Below, in pieces: positions 18,365-25,489 of a stretch of 64,000 nt of DNA. Source of the stretch: CALBZH01 sp964538515. GTDB taxonomy: Bacteria; Desulfobacterota; Syntrophobacteria; Syntrophobacterales; Syntrophobacteraceae. The DNA lies in contig CAZIEW010000019.1 in assembly GCA_964538515.1 (NCBI GenBank), positions 1 to 64,000 on the forward strand, in the 5' to 3' direction. The notes below the pieces were generated by a model. The model was not told the DNA's origin. It was given only the letters and a program-made list of their open reading frames with translations, and searched no databases. Both the position numbers and the translations under genes were made by a program. The stretch's first letter is position 1, and the number at the start of each line of letters is the position of its first letter.

Positions 18365-18796
18365 ATGGCCCAAGCGAAAGAAGGCGATACGGTTAGGGTC
18401 CACTACCATGGGACCCTGGAGGATGGCACGGTTTTCAGCTCAACCTACGAGGAACAGGAGCCGTTTGAGTTTACGATCGGGCAGCAGAGCGTGCTGCCAC
18501 GATTCGAAATGGCTGTCATTGGCATGAACGAAGGGGAGACGAGGAGCATTTCGCTTTCCCCTGAGGAAGCGTATGGTCAGCACCGAAAAGAATTTGTTTT
18601 CGCAATGGATAGGAGTCAGGCCCCGCCCAATCTGGAGCTCGATTTGGGGAAGCGACTGCAAGTTCGTACCAATCGCGGTGACAACGTGATTGCCACGATT
18701 ACTCAGATTACACCCGAGAGCATCGTTCTCGACGCAAATGATCCTCTTGCAGGAAAGACGCTTCAATTCACGATAGAGCTTGTCAAGATCATGTAG
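18365..18796 (+). CDS. FKBP-type peptidyl-prolyl isomerase (SlyD-like)
   Basis: The 143-residue product has the FKBP opening VRVHYHGTLEDGTVFSST, then EFTIGQQSVLPRFEMAVIGM and an inserted-flap region starting SLSPEEAYG. This is the layout of SlyD-like isomerases and folding helpers, probably cytoplasmic as no signal peptide is seen. The His-rich tail of SlyD is absent. The start at 18365 gives the usual short lead into the fold. Confidence 0.9.
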   Translation: MAQAKEGDTVRVHYHGTLEDGTVFSSTYEEQEPFEFTIGQQSVLPRFEMAVIGMNEGETRSISLSPEEAYGQHRKEFVFAMDRSQAPPNLELDLGKRLQVRTNRGDNVIATITQITPESIVLDANDPLAGKTLQFTIELVKIM

Positions 18797-18884
18797 ATAC
18801 GTTAGCAACACTGCTTACTGCGCTTCTTTGGCCACCCTCGAGCTCTCGTCCCGCTGCCTTGCTGCCGTCGTTTTTCGCCGATCT

Positions 18885-19045
18885 GCGACCTTAGTGGGTG
18901 CAATTCACAACCGTTGGTGATTGCCTTTAGCCAAGGTGTCGCGTGTCTGGTTTCGGGTGTCAGCGAGAGAGGCCAGCAGCCGTTCGACTGAAACCTGAAC
19001 ACTGAAGCCTGAAACCAACGGTCTCGAATTGCACGCGACCTTAGT
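18885..19045. mobile_element. MITE-like element with inverted repeats and target duplication
   Basis: An 11-bp direct repeat GCGACCTTAGT lies at 18885-18895 and 19035-19045. Directly inside are inverted repeats: GTGCAATTC-x3-ACCGTTGGT at 18898-18918 and its reverse complement at 19014-19034, identical at 18 of 21 positions. The enclosed 139 bp has no coding frame. Matched direct repeats flanking terminal inverted repeats are the hallmark of a small non-autonomous transposon. It lies between the FKBP gene and the ubiquitin-like locus, about 50 bp before the first gene of that locus. Confidence 0.7.
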
Positions 19046-19097
19046 TTCACACGAGCACCTTGATCGAGAACAAACCTCGATAGCGCCGAGGGATGCC

Positions 19098-19367
19098 ATG
19101 GCCATGTGGCTTTATGATGACGTAAGAGAAATGGAGGACTTCCAGGTCTACCAGAAGGAAGTCCGGGAACTGGAGCGCGAATACCTTGAGATCCGGGTGC
19201 TGCTGCGCGATGCCGAGCAGGCGCTGAAGACCGATCCCGATCATGTCTACCTCCGGGCAAAGGTGGCGTATCTCACCAAGAGGCAGAGGGATCTTGAGCG
19301 TCGAGGCCCGCGTCTCGCGGCGGATCATCCGCTGGAAATTGCCCTTTGGGCGCCGCCGCACGGATAG
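19098..19367 (+). CDS. Small coiled-coil protein before the E1 gene
   Basis: The 89-residue product begins MAMWLYDD after a GAGGGA site. It is mostly one long charged helix with coiled-coil character (about residues 10-72), followed by a short hydrophobic tail ending Pro-Pro-His-Gly. It sits 64 bp before the E1-like gene on the same strand. A C-terminal glycine beside an E1 gene raises the chance that it is a modifier or a substrate adaptor, but the fold predicted by eye is helical, not beta-grasp. I do not recognise the family. Confidence 0.55.
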   Translation: MAMWLYDDVREMEDFQVYQKEVRELEREYLEIRVLLRDAEQALKTDPDHVYLRAKVAYLTKRQRDLERRGPRLAADHPLEIALWAPPHG

Positions 19368-19431
19368 CGGGATTGTGGTCGCATCGACCCAAGAAGGAGG
19401 CGGCGACTTCTCGATCGGCGGGTGAACCGAC

Positions 19432-20673
19432 TTGAATCACTCCAGACTTGACAGGCAGCTGCGGATCGCGGGCTGGAATCAGCACGCATTGGACGGAGCG
19501 AGGATCGGCGTCGTCGGAGACCGCGACCGGCTGGCCTCGCTTTTCGTCCTTTCGGCCTCGGCCCTCGGGATCAACAACCAGGTGGTCATTGCCCCGACCC
19601 TCGACCGGACGCTCATCGAAATTGCAACCGCCCTGAATCCTCTGCTCTCTCTCACTCACCTGGAAGGCCTCTACACGCATCCGATGCTGTCCAGCCTCTT
19701 CGAACAGTGTGAGCTGATCGTCGATCTGAGCCACTACGGCCTCGCAAACAAGCTGCTGCTGGAACGGAGCTTCAGGAAGAACCGCCCGTTGGTCAGGGGG
19801 ATCTGCTACGAGCGGGGCGAGGCGCAGGGCTTCCATGTTTTCACCTACTTGAAAGGGCGCGAATGGCGCGACCTCGAGCGGATTGTCTCCCCCAGCAACC
19901 TCCCCGGGGATCATTGGGACGACGGTGTGCTCGAAACGATCGCGGCCGGCATTGTCCTGGAAGAGGTGAAGAATCTCCTCATGCGGCAGCCCGTGTCGGA
20001 CGCTCTGATCACCTACGAAAGACCGAAGACGGGTGCCGGCGATCCACGGCTCCGTGCCCTGGTTGTGGGCGCGGGGGCACTGGGGACCTTCGTCGGCCTG
20101 TGCCTTGCGTTTTCGGGATTCAAAGCCTGCACAATCATGGACCCGGACGTCGTGGAATCGACGAACCTGAACCGACAAGTCCTCCTTTATGGGGCCATTG
20201 GGCGGAGCAAGGCCGAGACGCTATGCGACAGGCTGAATACGCTTTTTGGGATGCGCGCCAGCCCGTCCGTTGCCTATTTTCAGCCGGACACCGACCTCTC
20301 CTCCTACGACGTGGTGCTCGACTGCGTGGACAACTTTGAAGCCAGGATCGTGCTGAGCGAGAGCTGCCGGGAGCAGGCCAAGACGTTGATCAGCGGGGGA
20401 ACGAGTGCCGATGCGGGCCAGGTCGTGGCCTACCGGCCGGAGCGGGGTGGTCCGACCCCGGCGGAGCTTCTCGGCTTTTATGAGATTGTCGGCACCCGCG
20501 CCTCGAATGCTCCTTTACGGGAGCGAGCCTCCTGCACTTATCGGCCCGATCCATCGGTCGTCATGACCAATCAGATCACCGCGGGCTTCATGGTGGATGC
20601 TTTCAGAAGGCTGCGGGAGGGGCAGGAGGTCGAGAGCCTTTTTTATGAGTCTGCCCGCAATGAGCGGATCTAA
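19432..20673 (+). CDS. Two-domain E1-like (ThiF/UBA superfamily) activating enzyme
   Basis: The 413-residue product starts at a TTG; a stop codon lies 9 bp upstream, so no earlier start is possible. Residues 1-200 form a ThiF-like adenylation domain (LDRQLRIAGW opening) that lacks the GxGxxG loop and is probably inactive. Residues 205-400 form an active-looking domain: GAGALG at 213, NLNRQ, a Lys in GRSKAE, the Asp in DCVDNFEAR, and a candidate catalytic Cys at 368 in SCTYRPDP. A fused inactive and active pair echoes eukaryotic E1 enzymes. It would adenylate a Ubl C-terminus and carry it as a thioester. The weak start suggests low expression. Confidence 0.85.
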   Translation: MNHSRLDRQLRIAGWNQHALDGARIGVVGDRDRLASLFVLSASALGINNQVVIAPTLDRTLIEIATALNPLLSLTHLEGLYTHPMLSSLFEQCELIVDLSHYGLANKLLLERSFRKNRPLVRGICYERGEAQGFHVFTYLKGREWRDLERIVSPSNLPGDHWDDGVLETIAAGIVLEEVKNLLMRQPVSDALITYERPKTGAGDPRLRALVVGAGALGTFVGLCLAFSGFKACTIMDPDVVESTNLNRQVLLYGAIGRSKAETLCDRLNTLFGMRASPSVAYFQPDTDLSSYDVVLDCVDNFEARIVLSESCREQAKTLISGGTSADAGQVVAYRPERGGPTPAELLGFYEIVGTRASNAPLRERASCTYRPDPSVVMTNQITAGFMVDAFRRLREGQEVESLFYESARNERI

Positions 20674-20706
20674 GCGTCAGGGTGCACAAGGCGGAGGAAG
20701 GAAAGC

Positions 20707-21081
20707 ATGGGCGAGAGTGACCTCAAGAAGGCTCTGGAAACGGAAGAAAGACAGCAACTGCTGCCCCTCGTTGTTGAGATCATCCCCGGACAGGCGGCCG
20801 AAGGGCTGATCGATATCTACGAGCCGGGGAGCTACGAGGGCAGGACGCTGCGGAAGCTTTGTGACAAGACACTTTCCAAGAAGAAATGGACGATCGAGGA
20901 GCAGCTGATCATCGAAGACATCCGAAGGCAGCTTGAGGGCGGAAAGCTGCTCTGCAGGGGAAAGGAAATCGAGGGCTCGGCGCTGGAATATGCGGTGGCG
21001 GAAAAGACCGAGGCCGGAGAGAAGTACTTGTATGTTCCCGTCCGTGCCATCAAGCCTCAAGAAGGCGGAGCCCGACGATAG
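20707..21081 (+). CDS. Candidate ubiquitin-like protein with processable C-terminus
   Basis: The 124-residue product has no clear family, but its second half can be laid on ubiquitin. A helix starting TIEEQLIIEDIRR is followed by KLLCRGKEIEGSAL (compare ubiquitin RLIFAGKQLEDGRTL) and a final strand EKYLYVPVRA (compare STLHLVLRL). The end reads Gly120-Gly121 then Ala-Arg-Arg, like a Ubl precursor with a short tail to be trimmed; a JAB protease is encoded in the same array. The N-terminal 40 residues could form the first beta hairpin. It lies 33 bp after the E1-like gene and 19 bp before the E2-like gene. The resemblance was judged by eye. Confidence 0.6.
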   Translation: MGESDLKKALETEERQQLLPLVVEIIPGQAAEGLIDIYEPGSYEGRTLRKLCDKTLSKKKWTIEEQLIIEDIRRQLEGGKLLCRGKEIEGSALEYAVAEKTEAGEKYLYVPVRAIKPQEGGARR

Positions 21082-21100
21082 TCACGGGGAGCCACGCATC

Positions 21101-22216
21101 GTGCTGCAGTTCCTGGAGCCTGAAGCTCAAATGATCGTGCACTCGGGATTTCTGTATCTCCCGCTGCCGTTCGATCCCGACATGGAAGACGAAATGGAAC
21201 GGCTCGGCCACGGAGGGGCCTCCGCAAACCCGGCATATGGTCATGAGCCGATTGCAATCCTTAGGATCCGCGGAGATACATTTATTCGCTCCTTGGATTT
21301 AATGTCTATTATTCATAACTACGAACAGATTGATGCCTATAACTACAATGCGATAAAGAGCCATATTATTCCTCCACTAAATGATCAATCCGATCTTGAA
21401 AGGATTCTGCCGGGTGGCAACCTTCAGACCATCATCTTGGAAATAATGCCTCACTTCATACGAAAGAATCGAGGGTTTGAAAGAAAACGGTTCAGCAGGG
21501 AAGAGACGCTCGATTTTTTGAGTGATCGCATTGGGATTCCGGAGCGCTTCATGGAACGGGCGGAAGCCTATGCGGCGACCGAGCCCTTGCGCGAGGCGCT
21601 GAAGGACCTCGACAAGCTGGATCGGGTGATGGGGCCGTTGCCGGAAGGCCCGATCTCCGTGGATGAGCTCCGTCTCTGGGCCCGCGGAGCCCTCGAGGTG
21701 CGGATCATAGAGGGCGAGAAGGTCCGTCTCCAAGAGGAGATCGGGCTGCGCGCGCAGCTCGGTGAAGCCAGGAAGCGACACATCGCCTTGCTCCTCTTTT
21801 TTGCAGAAACGGGATCGTTCGAATTCGACGGTTTCGGCTTCTCCAGGATAGGCGCTAAGGATGTTTACGTTATATACAAACGCACTGGAGAATATATCAT
21901 CAAGGATTATTATGACCAAAGCTACCGGTTTCCGGATTGTCGAGTTGGCGTTTCAACGGCCGGTCCTTTGAGACCCGTGGTTCTTGACCACTATAAGCAT
22001 CCATTCTTGCTTGGATTTTCACAAAACCAGGAAATCTGCATGAGAGGCTACGACTGGCCATCTGAGCTCAACGCCGAAAATGTCATCAGACTCCTGGAGG
22101 ATGGTATCAACTCATTGCTGTACGGATACGACCCAAGGCGCCGCAATGGTTATCACAGTCTTGATCCAACCTTGTATTACGTTAAGGGAATAGAATTTGT
22201 CGATTACAGGATATAA
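21101..22216 (+). CDS. Candidate E2-like conjugating protein with N-terminal helical region
   Basis: With the GTG at 21101 (GGGGAG 9 bp upstream) the product has 371 residues; an ATG at 21032 overlapping the previous gene is possible. Residues 1-245 are mainly helical and unrecognised. The C-terminal 115 residues follow the E2/UBC pattern: strands, a Tyr-Arg-Phe-Pro turn, His300-Pro301, Cys313 in EICMR, a Trp four residues later and a helix NVIRLLEDGINSLL, comparable with the HPN, catalytic Cys, Trp-x-Pro and final helices of E2 enzymes. The HP-to-Cys spacing is a few residues longer than usual. Codons from about 21260 to 21500 and from 21840 on are visibly AT-richer than the neighbours. Confidence 0.6.
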   Translation: MLQFLEPEAQMIVHSGFLYLPLPFDPDMEDEMERLGHGGASANPAYGHEPIAILRIRGDTFIRSLDLMSIIHNYEQIDAYNYNAIKSHIIPPLNDQSDLERILPGGNLQTIILEIMPHFIRKNRGFERKRFSREETLDFLSDRIGIPERFMERAEAYAATEPLREALKDLDKLDRVMGPLPEGPISVDELRLWARGALEVRIIEGEKVRLQEEIGLRAQLGEARKRHIALLLFFAETGSFEFDGFGFSRIGAKDVYVIYKRTGEYIIKDYYDQSYRFPDCRVGVSTAGPLRPVVLDHYKHPFLLGFSQNQEICMRGYDWPSELNAENVIRLLEDGINSLLYGYDPRRRNGYHSLDPTLYYVKGIEFVDYRI

Positions 22217-22244
22217 TCGGCTGTCAAGCGGCTGTACTTCCATA

Positions 22245-22889
22245 ATGACACCCAGTATATCCATCCATAAAAATGATACCGACATGGATTTAGCGCAAGA
22301 CATCAAAAGAGACCGAAGGATTCGGAGCCGAAAGGTCCCACAGGAAAGAAGGGTTTTCACCACGATCGGCTGCATCGTCAAAGAATACAGCTTGGCAGAG
22401 GACTTCCTCACGATCAGGGAGCCCAGCCGGGATATTCTCGATGAGGACATGGTTCGAACGCTCCGACCAAAAGCAAAGAAGCGGTTGGATTTGCCTCCGT
22501 ATTGCATGCTTCCCGAGGCGCAGTACCGGCTCACTCAAGCAATCATCCGCAGGTGGGACGGTCCCTACCTGCGCTTCGCGAGCTCCCCGGAGGAAATCCT
22601 TCTTTCCCGGCTGCTTTACGACGCGAGCCCATCCCTATCCGCCGAGGACCTGATGCGCCACGACTTTGAAGCCCTTCTGCTGAGCGAGTATGCCAGGCGC
22701 GAGCTTGCGAAGCTCGAGCGCCAACAACCGGGGTCGCACGGCGGGTCGTGCCCCGGTCACCCGGAGGCGGCGGAGAGCGGCGCGGCGGCTTTTCCAAATG
22801 GTGGCACCCGGGAGCGAATTGAGCAGCTTCGCGCTTTTGTCGCGGACATCCAGAACAAGGAGCCCACCCGGCATGACACCTCCTCATGA
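22245..22889 (+). CDS. Unknown protein of the Ubl operon
   Basis: The 214-residue product (ATG at 22245) is charged, with a central segment around LPPYCMLPEAQYRLTQAIIRRWDGP and a helical part before a low-complexity tail rich in Gly, Ser and Pro. No signal peptide or membrane segment is seen, and no family is recognised. It starts 28 bp after the E2-like gene, and its end overlaps the AAA+ gene by 17 bp, so it is surely part of the same operon. It could be a substrate adaptor for the unfoldase or an E3-like factor; nothing in the sequence decides this. Confidence 0.7.
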   Translation: MTPSISIHKNDTDMDLAQDIKRDRRIRSRKVPQERRVFTTIGCIVKEYSLAEDFLTIREPSRDILDEDMVRTLRPKAKKRLDLPPYCMLPEAQYRLTQAIIRRWDGPYLRFASSPEEILLSRLLYDASPSLSAEDLMRHDFEALLLSEYARRELAKLERQQPGSHGGSCPGHPEAAESGAAAFPNGGTRERIEQLRAFVADIQNKEPTRHDTSS

Positions 22890-23985
22890 CTCCATTTCAG
22901 GGCGCAGCCGGCAGCGCATCGAAGACAAAATCGAGCTGGCTCGGGAAGAGCAGACCTCCCGGGCCGTTCAGGCAATCATCGAATTCGATAAGACCCCGGC
23001 GGACCTCAAGGCGGAGATGGACGGCTTCATCATCGGCCAGGAGCGCGGGAAGAAGGTCATCTCAACCGCCATTGCCTTTCATTACAAGCGGTTGGGGGGA
23101 GCGTTGAAAGAAGCGCTCGCGAAGAGCCAGGAGGACGTAGAGGCTGCCCTGCGCAGCATCCGTCCCCCGCGAGCCAACATTCTGCTGATCGGTCCGAGCG
23201 GCTGCGGCAAGACCTACACGAGCGAAACGACCTCACGCCTTGCGGGAGTCGCCTTCGTTCACGAGGACATGACCCGTTTCAGCGAGGTCGGCTACGTGGG
23301 GCAGGACGCCACGGATATCCTGATCGACCTCGTCTTCGCGGCCGGCGGAAACCCAACCGTGGCCCAGATGGGGATCGTGTATCTGGACGAGATTGACAAG
23401 ATCGCCTCGGAGATCGTCGCGTACAAGGATGTGTCGGGGAGGGGTGTTCAGAAGGGGTTGCTTCATCTGGTCGACGGGACGGAGAATACAGTTCAAATCG
23501 GCAAGGAGAGGATTACGGTCTCGACCAGGAACGTGCTCTTCATCGCGGGCGGCGCTTTTGAAAACCTGGAGGGGTTGGTCACGCGGAGAATGGCCCGACA
23601 GGGATTTCAGGGAAGCTGGAAGGACCATCTGCTGACCGACGATCTGGTGAGCTTCGGCATGGAACGACAGCTCATGGGACGATTCCCCGTAAAGGTGGTG
23701 TACGACCGACTCACGACCCAAGATCTCAAAGACATCATGACCCGAAGCGCAGACAGCGTGCTGCTCGCCTACGCCAACGACCTCAAGGCGTGGGGGATCG
23801 ATCTGGAATTCACGGACGAGGCTCTCACGGAAGTGGCTCGGCGCGCCGAGCAGGAAGGGACGGGGGCCCGGGGCCTGATCAGCGTGATTCACCGGGTGCT
23901 GCTCGAGGACATGTTTCGCCTCCCCGGAAGCTATACGGGCCTTTTCACGGTGGATGCAAGCCATGTCAAGGGGAGACTGGAATGA
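22873..23985 (+). CDS. ClpX-like AAA+ unfoldase without the zinc domain
   Basis: The 370-residue product matches the ClpX ATPase core: Walker A GPSGCGKT at 107-114, the pore loop GYVGQDATDIL, Walker B with Asp172-Glu173 in YLDEIDKIAS, and the ClpX-like stretch FIAGGAFENLEGLV. The N-terminal zinc-binding domain that recruits ClpX substrates is missing, replaced by about 50 helical residues. Where ClpX has the IGF loop that docks ClpP, this protein reads RQGFQGS, so ClpP docking is doubtful. The start overlaps the previous gene by 17 bp and the stop overlaps the JAB gene (ATGA). It probably unfolds Ubl-tagged proteins. Confidence 0.85.
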   Translation: MTPPHDSISGRSRQRIEDKIELAREEQTSRAVQAIIEFDKTPADLKAEMDGFIIGQERGKKVISTAIAFHYKRLGGALKEALAKSQEDVEAALRSIRPPRANILLIGPSGCGKTYTSETTSRLAGVAFVHEDMTRFSEVGYVGQDATDILIDLVFAAGGNPTVAQMGIVYLDEIDKIASEIVAYKDVSGRGVQKGLLHLVDGTENTVQIGKERITVSTRNVLFIAGGAFENLEGLVTRRMARQGFQGSWKDHLLTDDLVSFGMERQLMGRFPVKVVYDRLTTQDLKDIMTRSADSVLLAYANDLKAWGIDLEFTDEALTEVARRAEQEGTGARGLISVIHRVLLEDMFRLPGSYTGLFTVDASHVKGRLE

Positions 23986-24782
23986 GATTCAAGAGTCTCG
24001 CCGCCCTCAAACGCCCCGAGCTTCGCGAAATTGTTCTGGGAGCACTCCCCCGATATATCCGGATGGCCCGTTACGCCGAGGAGAAGGCATCCAAGATCAA
24101 CGAGCTGGTTCGCACCCTGCACGGGGAAAGTCTGGAATGGTACGGTTTTACGCTCGCGAGCCCGGAAGCGCCGGATCTCATCGCGGACATCGGACTGCCA
24201 CAAAACGACCTGAACCTGAAAGTTTACACCGCTTTGAGCCCGGAGCGGATCGCGGCATTCCAGGAAGCCCTGCCGAGCACGCGGATCATCAACGGCTGGA
24301 TCCACTCCCACGGCGAGCTCGCCTACAAGCACTTCTCCCGGATGGATGAAGCGAACCATCGCGTGGTCATGGACTTCGTCGCCGCAGGCTTGCGAGTCCC
24401 CATCGCCAAGCGGGAGGTCGCCGTCAAGGACCTCGTCTTTCTCGTGAAAGATCGCTTCGCCGACGAGGACCTGGCAGCCGGCAGCGTCAGTCTCATCACC
24501 GATACCCCGATTCGCGAGGCGACGATCATGGAGACCGTCTACGGGAGTTTTTGTTATGCCGTGGTCGTCGGCGATGACGGCTGGCGCGAGCAGGAGATTC
24601 ACACCCGGGAATACGGAGTGCTTTCCGGCCAGGCACGCCTGAGCAGTCAGGCAGCGGAAGTCTGCCTGGTGGATACGGGAGCCGTCTTGAGCCCGTCGGA
24701 TCTCGTCGCCCTGAGGAGCGAAGTGGAAAGGAAGATCCGACCCAACACGAACCCTCCGGTCGAAATGATGGAGCGCTTGTAG
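23982..24782 (+). CDS. JAB/JAMM (Mov34/MPN) metalloprotease
   Basis: The 266-residue product has the JAMM zinc site: Glu52 in SLEWYGF, His108 and His110 in the HSH motif, and Ser119 and Asp122 in FSRMD. The usual motif has ten residues between the second His and the Asp; here there are eleven, a small departure. JAB proteases in bacterial Ubl operons process Ubl precursors or cut conjugates. Here a Ubl candidate with a three-residue tail after Gly-Gly is encoded upstream. The start overlaps the AAA+ stop as ATGA, implying coupled translation and perhaps a complex with the unfoldase, like Rpn11 on the proteasome. Confidence 0.85.
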   Translation: MRFKSLAALKRPELREIVLGALPRYIRMARYAEEKASKINELVRTLHGESLEWYGFTLASPEAPDLIADIGLPQNDLNLKVYTALSPERIAAFQEALPSTRIINGWIHSHGELAYKHFSRMDEANHRVVMDFVAAGLRVPIAKREVAVKDLVFLVKDRFADEDLAAGSVSLITDTPIREATIMETVYGSFCYAVVVGDDGWREQEIHTREYGVLSGQARLSSQAAEVCLVDTGAVLSPSDLVALRSEVERKIRPNTNPPVEMMERL

Positions 24783-24946
24783 CCTGGGAAAGCCGGCTGC
24801 CTGCTTCACCCGATTGCGTGCGCTTCATGGAGGCGTTGTCGTCAATGCAAGGCTGCGATGCTATAATGCGCTCAATGGGGCGATTTCGGGAGAACCGGCT
24901 GAAGCCCCACAACGATGAGCTCCATTCGACCTATGGAGGACGGATC

Positions 24947-25111
24947 ATGGCGGTTGAATCCAATAGCTGCTCCTTTCATGGACAGCGTTACCCCGACGGA
25001 ATGGAGATTTGCGACGACGAAATGAGCTTCGGAAATTGCTGGGTGTGTGCTGGAGGTGAGCTTGAATACCAGCCTCATTTTATCACGGCGAACTATCCGG
25101 AGCGGCTGTAG
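24947..25111 (+). CDS. 54-residue Cys-rich peptide
   Basis: A small gene with an excellent GGAGGA site 6 bp before its ATG. The peptide has Cys at about positions 7, 21, 29 and 32, the last two as CWVC, within CSFHGQRYPDGMEIC and NCWVC. The Cys spacing and the HG-x-x-YPDG turn recall short zinc-binding or VWC-like modules, but I cannot name a family. It is placed between the JAB gene and the amidoligase gene, so it may be the substrate of the conjugation or amidation enzymes; that is speculation. Confidence 0.7.
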   Translation: MAVESNSCSFHGQRYPDGMEICDDEMSFGNCWVCAGGELEYQPHFITANYPERL

Positions 25112-25489
25112 CGCGAAGCAAATGTCCCTTGATGGATAAATGAATGGCGGAGAGGCGGCGGTGCGGGGCATCCCGGGGCCGCCTCCCCTTGACTCTCACA
25201 GAAACAAGGAAAGGATTATTGCCGGCAGCATCAGGCGGGCATTCTTGCTCGAGCAGGCTGCCGGGTTCCATGCACGGAGGGCTCTTCCCTGCACCACGAC
25301 CGAGTACCTGCACTCCACCTCCTCTTCAACGGCTCACGATCTTCAGTGCCTCTGTGCCGTGAACGGAAGAAGACACTCCAGTCGTCGAAGTCATGAAGCT
25401 GCGCTTCCCCATCTTGATTTGCAGTCACCAGATCGGATGTCGACCAAGCCGACACCCATATTGAGCTGCATGCTGACGAGGAGGGAGAC
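25112..25489. other. Intergenic stretch between the Cys-rich peptide and the amidoligase
   Basis: No convincing gene is seen in these 378 bp. The region holds a long GC-rich hairpin near its start (listed separately). It probably separates two transcription units, the Ubl operon and the amidoligase/amidotransferase genes. GAGGAGGGAG just before 25490 is the amidoligase ribosome binding site. Confidence 0.5.
25152..25185 (+). terminator. GC-rich hairpin, possible terminator of the Ubl operon
   Basis: GAGGCGGC (25152-25159) pairs with GCCGCCTC (25178-25185) around an 18-nt loop that is itself GC-rich. No T tract follows, so it may be an RNA stability or Rho-dependent element and not a true intrinsic terminator. 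Confidence 0.35.
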
